From positions 496,001-560,000 of the forward strand of contig NZ_CP100445.1 in NCBI RefSeq assembly GCF_024227435.1: 64,000 nucleotides of DNA. The letters are read 5' to 3'. Both the position numbers and the translations under genes were made by a program. This DNA comes from Natrinema caseinilyticum. GTDB lineage: Archaea > Halobacteriota > Halobacteria > Halobacteriales > Natrialbaceae. Positions within the stretch are counted from its first letter, which is position 1; the number at the start of each line of letters is the position of its first letter. The notes under the pieces were generated by a model that had not been told where the DNA came from, made no database searches, and saw only the letters and a program-made list of their open reading frames with translations. Positions 52,271-61,205 of this stretch are shown one piece after another.

Positions 52271-52606
52271 TTCCAGACCCAAGCGCAATGTGCTCGTATT
52301 AATAGGTTTCTATGAATTTCAGAATTTAATTTGGTATGACAGGCCATTCAAAATGCCTCGGTAACGACGGCGTCACGGAGCGGGTGCTCCCCGCGATACT
52401 CGGCCGACCACGCAAAGGACGGAAGCGAATCGGCGTCACCGCCAGCGTCGTCGGTTCCACGAGTCGTCCGAGACGCTGGCACACGATGGCGCACGGAGAA
52501 GTCCGGCCGTCCGTCCCCGTCACTCCGAACGGGTCGACTGGAGCGTCGTCACGACGTCGATTCGGTACACCTATTTTCGGGCACGGGAAAGGGCGGACGA
52601 CTGACC
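52271..52606. other. Intergenic region between halolysin 3 and the NYN gene
   Basis: 336 bp between divergent genes. AT-rich at 52300-52345, the promoter side of halolysin 3; the rest is GC-rich with no recognisable gene or repeat. Confidence 0.5.
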
Positions 52607-53092
52607 ATGTTCGACCGCGTTCGTGCCCGTCTCGAGTCCGACACCGCGTCCGAGCCGGCGGTCGGACTGTTCGTCGACGGACCGAACGTGTTTCGCGAGG
52701 AGTTCGACGTCGACCTCGACGACCTCCGCGCCGCCGCCCGAGATCTCGGTCGAGTCGGCGTTATTCGATTGTATCTCGACGAGCACGCGACGCCGGGGCT
52801 CATCCAGGCGGCCGAAGCGCGGGGCTTCGAAGTGATCGTCACCAGCGGCGACGTCGACGTCAAACTCGCCGTCGACGCCACCGCGCTCGTGGCCGACGGC
52901 ACGATCGACCGACTCGCGATCGTCTCGCGGGATACGGATTTCAAGCCCGTCCTCGAGTACGCCGGAACCGTCGGCGTCGCAACGACCGCGATCGCACCGG
53001 GACGCCACGGCCGCTCGGACGCACTGCGAAACGCGGCCGACGAGACCGTCACGCTCGAGCCGACGGACGACCACGCTGGCGACGAACCCTAG
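52607..53092 (+). CDS. NYN-domain (PIN-like) nuclease family protein
   Basis: 161 residues. PIN-like NYN fold with conserved Asp motifs: VGLFVDGPNVFREEF, a GDVDVKLAVDA segment and IVSRDTDFKPVLEYA. This matches the small archaeal NYN family known as TIGR00288. It is a predicted metal-dependent RNase; the target is unknown. Its TAG stop overlaps the stop of the convergent TRAM-like gene by two bases, so the two mRNAs are antisense at their ends unless terminated within coding sequence. Confidence 0.88.
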   Translation: MFDRVRARLESDTASEPAVGLFVDGPNVFREEFDVDLDDLRAAARDLGRVGVIRLYLDEHATPGLIQAAEARGFEVIVTSGDVDVKLAVDATALVADGTIDRLAIVSRDTDFKPVLEYAGTVGVATTAIAPGRHGRSDALRNAADETVTLEPTDDHAGDEP

Positions 53093-53361
53093 CCGCTGTA
53101 GGAACTCTCGCCGACGATCTCGAGGAGATCGCCGCGACCGGTGGCGCTCGTCTCGTCGAACTCCGTCACGCGAACTCGTACCTGCTTCTCGACGGTTTCC
53201 GGACCGGCGCCGTCGACGACCAGTTCCGTATCACCGATGAACGCCCGGCCGCTGGTACCGTTCGTTTCCGCGACGAAGACGTCGACCTCGGAACCGACCT
53301 CGAGCATCGGCCGGTTCGCCCGAAACCGCCACCCCCTGAAATACTTGCGCAGCAGGCTCAT
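53089..53361 (-). CDS. TRAM-like small beta-barrel protein
   Basis: 90 residues from the ATG at 53361. A basic N-terminus, MSLLRKYFRGWRFRANRPML, is followed by a TRAM-type OB barrel: EVGSEVDVFVAETNGTSGRAFIGD, LVVDGAGPETVEKQVRVRVTEFDE, TGRGDLLEI. It probably binds RNA, as small archaeal TRAM proteins do. The start overlaps the stop of the NhaC gene (ATGA), so it is coupled to an antiporter, an odd pairing. This looks like the haloarchaeal DUF7513 family. Confidence 0.78.
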   Translation of the reverse strand: MSLLRKYFRGWRFRANRPMLEVGSEVDVFVAETNGTSGRAFIGDTELVVDGAGPETVEKQVRVRVTEFDETSATGRGDLLEIVGESSYSG

Positions 53362-54929
53362 ACGCGGGCCACCTCTTCGCTCTCTCTGTCGATTACGTAC
53401 TCGCGACCGAAGCCCGTCAGTGCGGCGAGAACGAACACCGCCACGAGAAGCCACCCCTGGAAGACGAACGGGACGACGTCGATCGGCGTGACGACCATCG
53501 ACTGATCGAACCAGTCGTACTCCCCGGGAAGGTTCTGCATCGCGGTGTAGCCGGCGAGGACGCCGCCGGACCACGGGAAGATATAGCCCAGCGCAGCGGT
53601 CTGTCCGTCGAGAATGTTCGCTCGACGGTACCCGTTGAGATTGAACCGCTCGCCGATTTTCGAGATGTAGGGACCGATCGCGACCTCGGCGGCCGTGTTG
53701 ATGGTGATGATCGCGTTGATCAGCGCCGTCGAGGCGACCATGGTGAGTTCTGCGTTGCGGACGCTCGTCGCAAGGTTTTCGATCGACCACTCGAGTAGCA
53801 CCTCGAACGCGCCGCCCCGGATCATGATCTGGGCCGCCCCGATGATCAAGAGGACGAGAATCGATAGTTCGAGAAATCCTTCGACCCCGGTCATGAGGCT
53901 CCCGGTGACGCCCACTGCGCCGGGGTCTTCGACGACGGTCAGCATCGGCAGCCCGGCGAGCGGTTCGGAAAGCGGCGCGTCGGGCGGCGCGTTGAACATG
54001 AGCATGTCTCCGATACCAGCGAGGCCGAACGCGAGGTTGAAAACCACTGCGAGGACGATTCCCCACGAAATGGCCTCCACGATGTGACGACCCGCGACCG
54101 CGGCACCGATCACGGCGAGCATCGAAACGACGTGGACGAGACCGATCGCCTCGCTTCCCTCGAGAAAAATCTCCTGGGCTTGCGCACTGATATCGAGGCC
54201 CGCCATCGCCCCGCCGGCAACGACGTAGCCGACGAAGGCGACGACAGCGGCGACGATCACGTACTTGAACCGCGAGGCGACGACGCCGCCGATATCGGCG
54301 TCCTGTGTGACGGCGCTGACGATCGTTGTATCGCTGACGGGAGCGAGATTGTCCCCGAAAATCGCCCCGGAGAGGATCGCACCGAACAGCAAGACGGGGT
54401 TCGCGCCGAGTAATACGCCCGCGGGAAAGAACAAGCCGACGAACGCGACGCTCGCGCCGTAGCCCGTCCCGATTCCGGTCGTGAAGATGGCCGCGAGGAC
54501 GAACGTTACCGCCGGGAACAGCGTCGCGCCGACACCCGCCGCGTCGGCCAGCCAGACGAGACCGCCGACGAACCCGCCATCCTGTAACAGCTGGGCGAAC
54601 ATCCCGGCCCAGATCCACGCCACGATCGCCGTCACCGCGACGGGCTGGGTCATCCCCTCGAAAATCGTGTTCGCGTACAGTTGCCAGTTGCCCCGAACGG
54701 CGAACATCCCGAGAATCAGTCCGATCAAGATACCCACGATGAGTCCGCCCGTATCGCCGATCCGCCAGAGGGCCGTCTGAACGATCGCCCAGACGATGAA
54801 GAAGGCGATCGGAAACGCGCTCATCCCGCGGCCGCCATAGAACTCGACTCTGGGCTCGTTTCCGCGATCGGGTTGTGCGAACCGATCGGCCGGTCCGTCG
54901 TCGGCTGATCCGTCTCCGTCTCCGCTCAT
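53358..54929 (-). CDS. Na+/H+ antiporter, NhaC family
   Basis: 523 residues with about 12 membrane segments. NhaC-type signatures: MFAVRGNWQLYANTIFEGM, TGIGTGYGASVAFVGLFFPAG, SGAIFGDNLAPVSDTTIVSA (the conserved GDxxSPxSDTT-like ion site) and NAIITINTAAEVAIGPYISKI. An acidic cytoplasmic N-terminus of about 35 residues precedes the first helix. It extrudes Na+ in exchange for protons, a key activity in salt-saturated cytoplasm. It is followed by the overlapping TRAM-like gene. Confidence 0.93.
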   Translation of the reverse strand: MSGDGDGSADDGPADRFAQPDRGNEPRVEFYGGRGMSAFPIAFFIVWAIVQTALWRIGDTGGLIVGILIGLILGMFAVRGNWQLYANTIFEGMTQPVAVTAIVAWIWAGMFAQLLQDGGFVGGLVWLADAAGVGATLFPAVTFVLAAIFTTGIGTGYGASVAFVGLFFPAGVLLGANPVLLFGAILSGAIFGDNLAPVSDTTIVSAVTQDADIGGVVASRFKYVIVAAVVAFVGYVVAGGAMAGLDISAQAQEIFLEGSEAIGLVHVVSMLAVIGAAVAGRHIVEAISWGIVLAVVFNLAFGLAGIGDMLMFNAPPDAPLSEPLAGLPMLTVVEDPGAVGVTGSLMTGVEGFLELSILVLLIIGAAQIMIRGGAFEVLLEWSIENLATSVRNAELTMVASTALINAIITINTAAEVAIGPYISKIGERFNLNGYRRANILDGQTAALGYIFPWSGGVLAGYTAMQNLPGEYDWFDQSMVVTPIDVVPFVFQGWLLVAVFVLAALTGFGREYVIDRESEEVARV

Positions 54930-55080
54930 GCTGGATCACCCATATAGAGACACGCCACTACCAACCACATCCGAAATAAAAACTGTTATTTCACGTATCT
55001 GACAAGTCAGTTCGGTGATAGAGCGCCGATCGCGGTCGGAAATCAGTGACTTTTCGGGTTTCGCACGCTACGTACAGGGT

Positions 55081-55932
55081 ATGATCGACGGGATGCCGGT
55101 ACTGGACGATCACCTCCACCTCGATCCGGACGCACATCGCGGGATCGACGCCGTCAAAGACTTCGCCCGACTCGGAGGCACCCACTTGCTCGTGGTGAAC
55201 AAACCCTCGTGGCACCTCGGCGTTGAGGCCGAGACCGGCGACGATTTCCGCCCCGTCTTCGAACGCACTATCGAAATCGTCGACGCCGCCTCGAGCGAAC
55301 TCGAGGGGCGAGCCTGGGCCGTTCTCGGCGTCCATCCGGGGCTCCTCTCGCGGCTGGTCGACGACCGCGGTCTGTCGCCGACCGCGGCTCGAGACCTCAT
55401 GCAGGCCGGTATCGACGTCGCCGCGGAGTACGTCGAGGCGGGCGAGGCGCTGGCGCTGAAATCCGGGCGGCCGCACTACGAGGTCGACGACGACGTCTGG
55501 AACGCCTCGAACGAGGTCATGCGCCGAGCGTTCGAACACGGCGGAACCCTGGGGTGTGCCGTCCAATTGCACACCGAAGCCAGCGAGGACTTGACCACGG
55601 TCGCCGAGTGGGCCGAAGACGCCGGCCTGCCCGCCCACCGGGTCGTCAAACACTACGCCGGCGGCCGTCTCGAGGGGCCGACGCCGAGCGTGATGAGCGA
55701 GAAGGACCGACTCGAGGTCGCTGCGTCCCGCGGCGCCCCGTTCCTGATGGAGACCGACTACATCGACGACCCCGACAGACCCGGGGCGGTCCTCGGTCCC
55801 AAAACGGTTCCCCGTCGGGTCCGCTGGTTACTCGAAAACGGACACGACGAAGCCGTCAGGAACGCACACGTCGAAACGCCGAAACGGGTCTACGGCATCG
55901 ATACGGTCGCGACCCTCGAGTCGAACGAGTGA
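55081..55932 (+). CDS. TatD-related metal-dependent hydrolase (COG1831 type)
   Basis: 283 residues from the ATG at 55081; a GTG at 55015 would add 22 residues without recognisable function. Metal-site motifs: VLDDHLHLDPD with D10, H11 and H13; AWAVLGVHPG; ALKSGRPHYEV; VQLHTEA; VVKHYAGG; and METDYIDDPDRPG. The urease-superfamily barrel is clear and differs from the TatD at 2375-3175. The archaeal family is named predicted metal-dependent hydrolase; the substrate is unknown. A CTGAC-AA-GTCAG palindrome (54999-55010) lies between it and the divergent NhaC gene. Confidence 0.87.
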   Translation: MIDGMPVLDDHLHLDPDAHRGIDAVKDFARLGGTHLLVVNKPSWHLGVEAETGDDFRPVFERTIEIVDAASSELEGRAWAVLGVHPGLLSRLVDDRGLSPTAARDLMQAGIDVAAEYVEAGEALALKSGRPHYEVDDDVWNASNEVMRRAFEHGGTLGCAVQLHTEASEDLTTVAEWAEDAGLPAHRVVKHYAGGRLEGPTPSVMSEKDRLEVAASRGAPFLMETDYIDDPDRPGAVLGPKTVPRRVRWLLENGHDEAVRNAHVETPKRVYGIDTVATLESNE

Positions 55933-56086
55933 GTCGTGACTCGCGGCGAATGTTCGGTCGCGTGAAGGTGGAGCAGTCAGCAGTCGACGACTCGCCGCAA
56001 ATCCGGTTCGACAACGGTTCCTGAACATTCATCGGAGCGGGGTGGTGTAGAGAAAGGCATTTCAAGCGGCCGGTGTAGGTGTCTGT

Positions 56087-56665
56087 ATGAGCAATTCCCC
56101 GACCGAGTTCTACTCGGAGGAACGCTGGCAAAACTGGATCGATCGCATCAAAGACGAAGAGATCGATCCGGAGGACGAATCGTCGGCTCGGCTCCTGCTC
56201 AACCTGCAGGACGACACGGCGATCGCGATCGCGAAGATAGTCGCCGCCTACGACGACGGGGAACTCGATCAGGAGGCCGCTCTCGAGGAGGTCAACGACG
56301 TTCGCGCGATCGTTCTCAGCGAGGTCGACATCGAGAACGAAGAGAAACTGATCCTCGTCGACGGCGTACAGACGAGTCTGGTCTGTGTCTTCTTTGCGGC
56401 CGAAGAGTACATCGCCAACGGTCCGGCCGAAGACGGCAGTGTCGCCGATTATCTCGGTGCTGCGGCGGACGCCGAAGCCGAAGAGGACCTCGACGCCGCC
56501 CTCGGGTATGCGGCCCAGGCCGGGACGCTCATCATCGACGACGAGGAACTCGACATGACCGTCGCGGAGAACCTCGAGTACGGGCTGGTCACCGAGTGGA
56601 TCAACGGACTCGACAGCCTCCAGAGTGCGATGAGTGATCCGGAAGTCGTCGAGGAAGACGAGTAA
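56087..56665 (+). CDS. DUF2150 family protein
   Basis: 192 residues, very acidic and largely helical (YSEERWQNWIDRIKDEEIDPEDE, LNLQDDTAIAIAKIVAAYDDG, VQTSLVCVFFAAEEYI). It matches the euryarchaeal family of unknown function DUF2150, which is conserved in haloarchaea as a single copy. No membrane segment or metal motif is present. Upstream it is preceded by 150 bp without a gene. Confidence 0.85.
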   Translation: MSNSPTEFYSEERWQNWIDRIKDEEIDPEDESSARLLLNLQDDTAIAIAKIVAAYDDGELDQEAALEEVNDVRAIVLSEVDIENEEKLILVDGVQTSLVCVFFAAEEYIANGPAEDGSVADYLGAAADAEAEEDLDAALGYAAQAGTLIIDDEELDMTVAENLEYGLVTEWINGLDSLQSAMSDPEVVEEDE

Positions 56666-56710
56666 CGACCGTCTGGATTTCGTTCTCGGAGTCGTTCTGG
56701 AGCCATCAAA

Positions 56711-56720
56711 CGTTTAAGCA
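56711..56720 (+). promoter_or_regulatory. TATA box for the surface protein gene
   Basis: CGTTTAAGCA is centred about 25 bp upstream of the ATG at 56740, the leaderless spacing also seen for sucC (ATTTAAGC) and the amphi-Trp gene (TTTAAGC). The shared TTTAAGC core suggests this genome's preferred TATA sequence. Confidence 0.55.
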
Positions 56721-56739
56721 GTGACGACTATCCTCGCCT

Positions 56740-58272
56740 ATGTCACGGTGGCGAGACGAGCGGGCGGTGCTGTTGCTCGCCATCGTCTTCGCCGCGCTCG
56801 CGCTCTACCAGGTCAACGTCGTTCCTGCGGAAAACCAGGCGAGAGAAAGTGAGCACAACGAGCAGGTTCACAACGAAATGCTGGATTTGCGGAACGCGAT
56901 CCGTAACGTCGGCACCACCGGCGGTTCGAGGTCGGTCTCCGTCACCCTGGGTACCCAGTACACGCCTCGCACCGTTACTGCGAACCCGTTAGATCCTTCG
57001 GGAGCGCTGAAGACGACGGGAACGGCAACCGTTGATATCGATGCGCAATTTGCGGGTGACAAATCCGATTACGACGGGAATCCCGGAAACCTCACCGGGA
57101 CGCATGAGACGACGACGCTCGCGTACGTGCCTGACTATAACGAGTATCGAACCGCGCCTACGACCAGAATCGAACACGGGCTGGTGTACAACGACTTCGG
57201 GGACGCAAGCGTCTCACTGTCCGAGCACGGACTGCTCTCGGACGGGACGATCAGACTCGTATTACTCGAGGGAACCGTTTCGGAAAAGGGCCGAACGGCA
57301 ACGTCGCTCGATCCGACGATACTCCGTGGGCCGAGCGACGAAATCCCGATCTCGCCGCGTGACGGACAGGACACCATTACCCTCTCCATCCCGACAGGCT
57401 CACCGACTGCATGGAATAAAACGATCGGCGAAACGCTCGATGCGGGTGAATCGGGTGCTCGCGTTACGAGCTACGCGGACGGAACGCTGACTATCGAACT
57501 CGCGGATCGAAGCGACCAGTATACGCTTCAGATGGCTCGCGTTGGGATCGGCGATGCGGAGCAAACCGATACCGAATTCGATGTCGAGCGACGCGACGGC
57601 GGTGACGGTGAAGTAAATGTGGCCTACGAAGTCGAGTGGACGGATCCGTCGGACAAGTCTGGTGCGGATCCGAACAACTGTGACGCGGAATCCTGCAACG
57701 TCGTCGGAAATTCAATCGAGTTGACGATCAATACGACCAAAATCGCTGACGGGGCATCCGTCGAGTACGCGGTGAGCAACCAGAGCGTCGGGACTGTAAC
57801 ACCGTCCGAGGCAGAAACTGACAGCGAGGGAACACATACGACGAGATTCGACGTCGCTTCTGGAGCCAAAGCCGGAGATACGGTGTTCGTCTACACCTCG
57901 AGTGGGAGCGACGGCGACCGTATTCGGCTCACTATCACCTCCGGCAAACACTCACCGCCGAGCGTCAACGTGGACGCTGCAACGTACAACACGAAGGGTC
58001 CGTTCTGGGACCCGAAATTCGACGTCACAGTCGACTGGTCGGCAACCGACAACGACGACCTGAGCGGCGGTTCGCCAAACGAAGTCAGGCTGATCGACAC
58101 GTCCGGATCGGTCGTCGACACGAAGTCCATCTCGCCTACGGGTAGAACGGACAGCGGTCGGGTAACCTTCAAGAACCTCGAGAGGTACCCCGACGGCTGG
58201 ACCGTCGAAGTCGCCGTTTCTAATACGCACGATCTCCGGGATACGGATTCTGGAACGGTCACGAGCAACTGA
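56740..58272 (+). CDS. Membrane-anchored surface protein, pilin-like N-terminus
   Basis: 510 residues. One N-terminal membrane helix (AVLLLAIVFAALALYQVNVV) is followed by a heptad-like segment QARESEHNEQVHNEMLDLRNAIRNV and SVSVTLGTQYTPRT, an arrangement seen in haloarchaeal proteins with type IV pilin-like N-termini. A canonical prepilin peptidase site is not evident. The large extracellular part is beta-rich with Ig-like repeats (VEYAVSNQSVGTVTPSEAE) and several NxT/NxS sequons. Base composition is lower in GC than the neighbours, which could reflect horizontal origin or surface-protein turnover. Possible adhesin or pilus-associated protein; function unproven. Confidence 0.75.
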   Translation: MSRWRDERAVLLLAIVFAALALYQVNVVPAENQARESEHNEQVHNEMLDLRNAIRNVGTTGGSRSVSVTLGTQYTPRTVTANPLDPSGALKTTGTATVDIDAQFAGDKSDYDGNPGNLTGTHETTTLAYVPDYNEYRTAPTTRIEHGLVYNDFGDASVSLSEHGLLSDGTIRLVLLEGTVSEKGRTATSLDPTILRGPSDEIPISPRDGQDTITLSIPTGSPTAWNKTIGETLDAGESGARVTSYADGTLTIELADRSDQYTLQMARVGIGDAEQTDTEFDVERRDGGDGEVNVAYEVEWTDPSDKSGADPNNCDAESCNVVGNSIELTINTTKIADGASVEYAVSNQSVGTVTPSEAETDSEGTHTTRFDVASGAKAGDTVFVYTSSGSDGDRIRLTITSGKHSPPSVNVDAATYNTKGPFWDPKFDVTVDWSATDNDDLSGGSPNEVRLIDTSGSVVDTKSISPTGRTDSGRVTFKNLERYPDGWTVEVAVSNTHDLRDTDSGTVTSN

Positions 58273-58352
58273 ATCGAACGTCAGATGGATGTTCGACGAA
58301 CGTCGAAACGTCGAACGACAATACCTTGTACTATCGGCCGTATTGAGAAGAT

Positions 58353-59690
58353 ATGACTGCAGTGGGAATCGACGCCGTCGAGATCTGGACCGGCAACCTC
58401 AAACTCGACCTTCCGGGCACGTTCGCCCCCGAGAAGGGCGAAGACCCGGAAAAGTACACCAAAGGACTCGGACTCAACGCGAGTTCCTTTCCCGACAGTT
58501 ACGAGGACATCGTCACCATGGGCGCGAACGCTGCCCACCGGTTGATGGAGCGAAAAGGCCTCGAACCCGACGATATCGGTCGAATCGACGTTGCGACCGA
58601 GAGCGCCTTCGACAACTCGAAGCCGGTTTCGACGTACGTCGCTGGCTGCCTCGAGCAGGTCTACGACGGAGATTTTCACCACGCGAACAAGGGCGAACGC
58701 AAGTTCGCCTGTATCGCGGGGACGCAGAGCCTGGACGACGCGTACAACTGGATCCGCGCGGGCCGCAATCGTGGACGCTCGGCGCTGGTCATCGCGACGG
58801 ACACGGCGCTGTACGCTCGCGGCGACGCGGGCGAGGCGACCCAGGGTGCCGGTGCGGTCGCGATGCTCATCAGCGAGGACCCGAGCTTGCTCGAACTCTC
58901 CGCCGAACAGGGGTACGGATCGGCGGACGAAACCGACTTCCTCAAGCCGAATCAGCAGTTTCCCTCGGTCGACGGGAAGCGCTCCGTACAGGTCTACCTC
59001 GCGCGGATGCGCGAGGCACTGGAAGACTTCGAAAGCGTCGCCGGCGAGGTCCACGAGGACGATTTCGTCTACGCGCCGTTCCACACGCCGTTTCCCGGAA
59101 TGGTCCGGAAGGCCGCCCTGTTGGCCTACCGCCACATCATCCGGAACACCGGTATCGAGGAGGAACTCGCCGAGGAAATCGGACGTCAGCCACGTCCCGA
59201 AGCGTTCGATTCCGACGACGAGTATCGCGATGCCCTCCGTGAATACATGGACGCGCTCAAGGGCACCGATCGCTACGCCGACTGGTACGATGCGACCATC
59301 GACCCGACGCTGACGATTTCCCGCGAGGTCGGAAACTGGTACACCGGTTCCGTTCACGTCGCCCGCGTGAGCGCGCTCAAACAGGCGTTCGAGGAGGGAC
59401 GCGAGTTGACGGACGAAAAGCTGCTCGTCGGCTCCTACGGCAGCGGCGCACAGGCGGAAATCCACGCCGAGACGATTCAAGACGGCTGGACGGACGAAAT
59501 CGACGCTCTCAACGTCGACGAGCAACTCCGGGACCGGTACGAACTCGAGTGGGAGGATTACGAGGAGATTCACGACGCCCACAACCACGAGATGGACGTC
59601 GACGTCGAGGAGTTCACGACGCCCGACGAGGAATTCGTTTTCGACGGGTGGGGCCGAATGGGCGAACGGAAGTATCGGTACGTCGAATAA
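58353..59690 (+). CDS. mvaS: Hydroxymethylglutaryl-CoA synthase
   Basis: 445 residues. Thiolase-fold enzyme: MTAVGIDAVEIWTGNLKLDL; catalytic Glu E83 in VATESAFDNSKP; nucleophile C120 in GERKFACIAGTQSL; and His in FVYAPFHTPFPGM. It condenses acetyl-CoA with acetoacetyl-CoA to HMG-CoA, the second step of the mevalonate pathway that supplies isoprenoid lipids. The C-terminal 60 residues are very acidic. Monocistronic; no other mevalonate gene is adjacent. Confidence 0.96.
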   Translation: MTAVGIDAVEIWTGNLKLDLPGTFAPEKGEDPEKYTKGLGLNASSFPDSYEDIVTMGANAAHRLMERKGLEPDDIGRIDVATESAFDNSKPVSTYVAGCLEQVYDGDFHHANKGERKFACIAGTQSLDDAYNWIRAGRNRGRSALVIATDTALYARGDAGEATQGAGAVAMLISEDPSLLELSAEQGYGSADETDFLKPNQQFPSVDGKRSVQVYLARMREALEDFESVAGEVHEDDFVYAPFHTPFPGMVRKAALLAYRHIIRNTGIEEELAEEIGRQPRPEAFDSDDEYRDALREYMDALKGTDRYADWYDATIDPTLTISREVGNWYTGSVHVARVSALKQAFEEGRELTDEKLLVGSYGSGAQAEIHAETIQDGWTDEIDALNVDEQLRDRYELEWEDYEEIHDAHNHEMDVDVEEFTTPDEEFVFDGWGRMGERKYRYVE

Positions 59691-59818
59691 GCGAGGGACT
59701 CGACGAATTTTTGCAGGCGAGGCCGGTGGTCGAGCGAAACGAACGAGTCGTTCGGTGGAACTGGCGTACTGGCAGAGAGGACGAACGGTCCTCACTTCTG
59801 TCCGATATGTATCAATGG

Positions 59819-59830
59819 AATAATATAATG
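59819..59830 (+). promoter_or_regulatory. TATA box for the AI-2E-type permease gene
   Basis: AATAATATAATG is centred 25 bp before the ATG at 59850, supporting that start instead of the in-frame start at 59832. Confidence 0.55.
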
Positions 59831-59849
59831 GGTGCTTCTATTATCGTGC

Positions 59850-60989
59850 ATGGCAGACCGTCCCGGTCCTCCGGACTGGCTTATCGATCAGCCTGGATTG
59901 ACCGCCCTCGCGGTAATTAGCGGAGTCCTGGCGCTGTTCGTCGTCCTGCCGTATCTACAGTACGTCCTCTTCGGCGTCGTTCTCGCGTACATTCTGCTCC
60001 CCGTCCAGCGACGCCTCGAGCGATACGTCAGATCGACGATCGCTGCGATCGTCGTAGTCGTGGCCACGTTGATTATCGTGTTGCTCCCGCTGGTTTACGT
60101 CGTCGCGATCGCGATCCAGCAGTCGTTTCGGCTCGTCCGAGCCATCCGACAGGGACAACTCGACGTCGAGACGATCGAAGAAGTTCTCGCGACGAACGGC
60201 TACGCCGTCGATCTCGCCGAACTGTACGAGTCGTACCAGGACCCGATCGCGACGGGCATCCAGGGAATCACGACCGGAACCGTCAACATCGTCGGCGGAT
60301 TGCCGGGAGTCTTCATCGGACTGACCGTCACGCTGTTCGTTCTCTTCGCGCTGTTGCGAGACGGCGATCGACTCGTCGAGTGGTTCCAGTGGGTGTTGCC
60401 GATCGAGGACGAGGTGCTCGCGGAACTCCGAACGGGGCTCGATCGACTCATGTGGGCATCGGTCGTCGGCAACGTGGCCGTCGCCGCCGTACAGGCCGTG
60501 ATGCTCGGCATCGGGCTTGCGATTATCGGTGTTCCCGCGGTGATCTTTCTCACCGTCGCGACGTTCGTCCTCACGCTGTTGCCGCTCGTTGGCGCCTTCG
60601 GAGTCTGGATCCCGGCGGCAGCCTACTTGCTCGCGGTCGGCCAGCCAACCGCAAGCGCGGTTCTGACGGTCTACGGGATGGTCGTAAGCCTCTCCGACTC
60701 GTACCTTCGACCGGCGATGATCGGCCGGACCAGCGCGTTCAACTCGGCGATCGTCGTCGTCGGCATCTTCGGTGGGCTCGTCGTCTTCGGAGCTGTCGGG
60801 CTGTTCATCGGCCCCGTGGTCCTCGGCGGCGCGAAACTCATCCTCGATTGCTTCGCTCAGGAGCGGACCGAAGCGGCGAGTGCAGCGAACCCGCTCGAGG
60901 GGGAATCGTCGGAAACAGAACCGACCACGGCGGACTCCGAACCGACGTCACTGCCGAATGCTCGTTCCGACGGGGACTCCGACGGGTAA
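59850..60989 (+). CDS. AI-2E family transporter (PerM/UPF0118)
   Basis: 379 residues from the ATG at 59850. About eight membrane helices are arranged as in the AI-2E/PerM family: ALAVISGVLALFVVLPYLQYVLFG, YILLPVQRRLERYV, IVVVVATLIIVLLPLVYVV, a soluble helical insert (about 100-145), then GGLPGVFIGLTVTLFVLFALL, LPLVGAFGVWIPAAAYLL and GLFIGPVVLGG. The PVQRRLE motif after the second helix is characteristic. Family members are implicated in Na+/H+ exchange or small-molecule efflux; the substrate here is unknown. The C-terminal tail is acidic. Confidence 0.9.
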   Translation: MADRPGPPDWLIDQPGLTALAVISGVLALFVVLPYLQYVLFGVVLAYILLPVQRRLERYVRSTIAAIVVVVATLIIVLLPLVYVVAIAIQQSFRLVRAIRQGQLDVETIEEVLATNGYAVDLAELYESYQDPIATGIQGITTGTVNIVGGLPGVFIGLTVTLFVLFALLRDGDRLVEWFQWVLPIEDEVLAELRTGLDRLMWASVVGNVAVAAVQAVMLGIGLAIIGVPAVIFLTVATFVLTLLPLVGAFGVWIPAAAYLLAVGQPTASAVLTVYGMVVSLSDSYLRPAMIGRTSAFNSAIVVVGIFGGLVVFGAVGLFIGPVVLGGAKLILDCFAQERTEAASAANPLEGESSETEPTTADSEPTSLPNARSDGDSDG

Positions 60990-61205
60990 CTCCCGCCTTC
61001 GTCGCCGGTCTCGCGATCGACGGATTTCGAGACCCGAGAGGGTCTGCCGGCCGCATTCGGTTCGCACCTGCCCGGCCGCGAGGGTCAAAACGGGTGCGTT
61101 CATAACCCCCTGCCCGCTAGAAACGAGTATCGTGTCTCGGACGGAACACCGCAGCCACCGCGGGAGGGGACGAAACGCACTGCAGGATCACCATTACGCT
61201 TAGCC

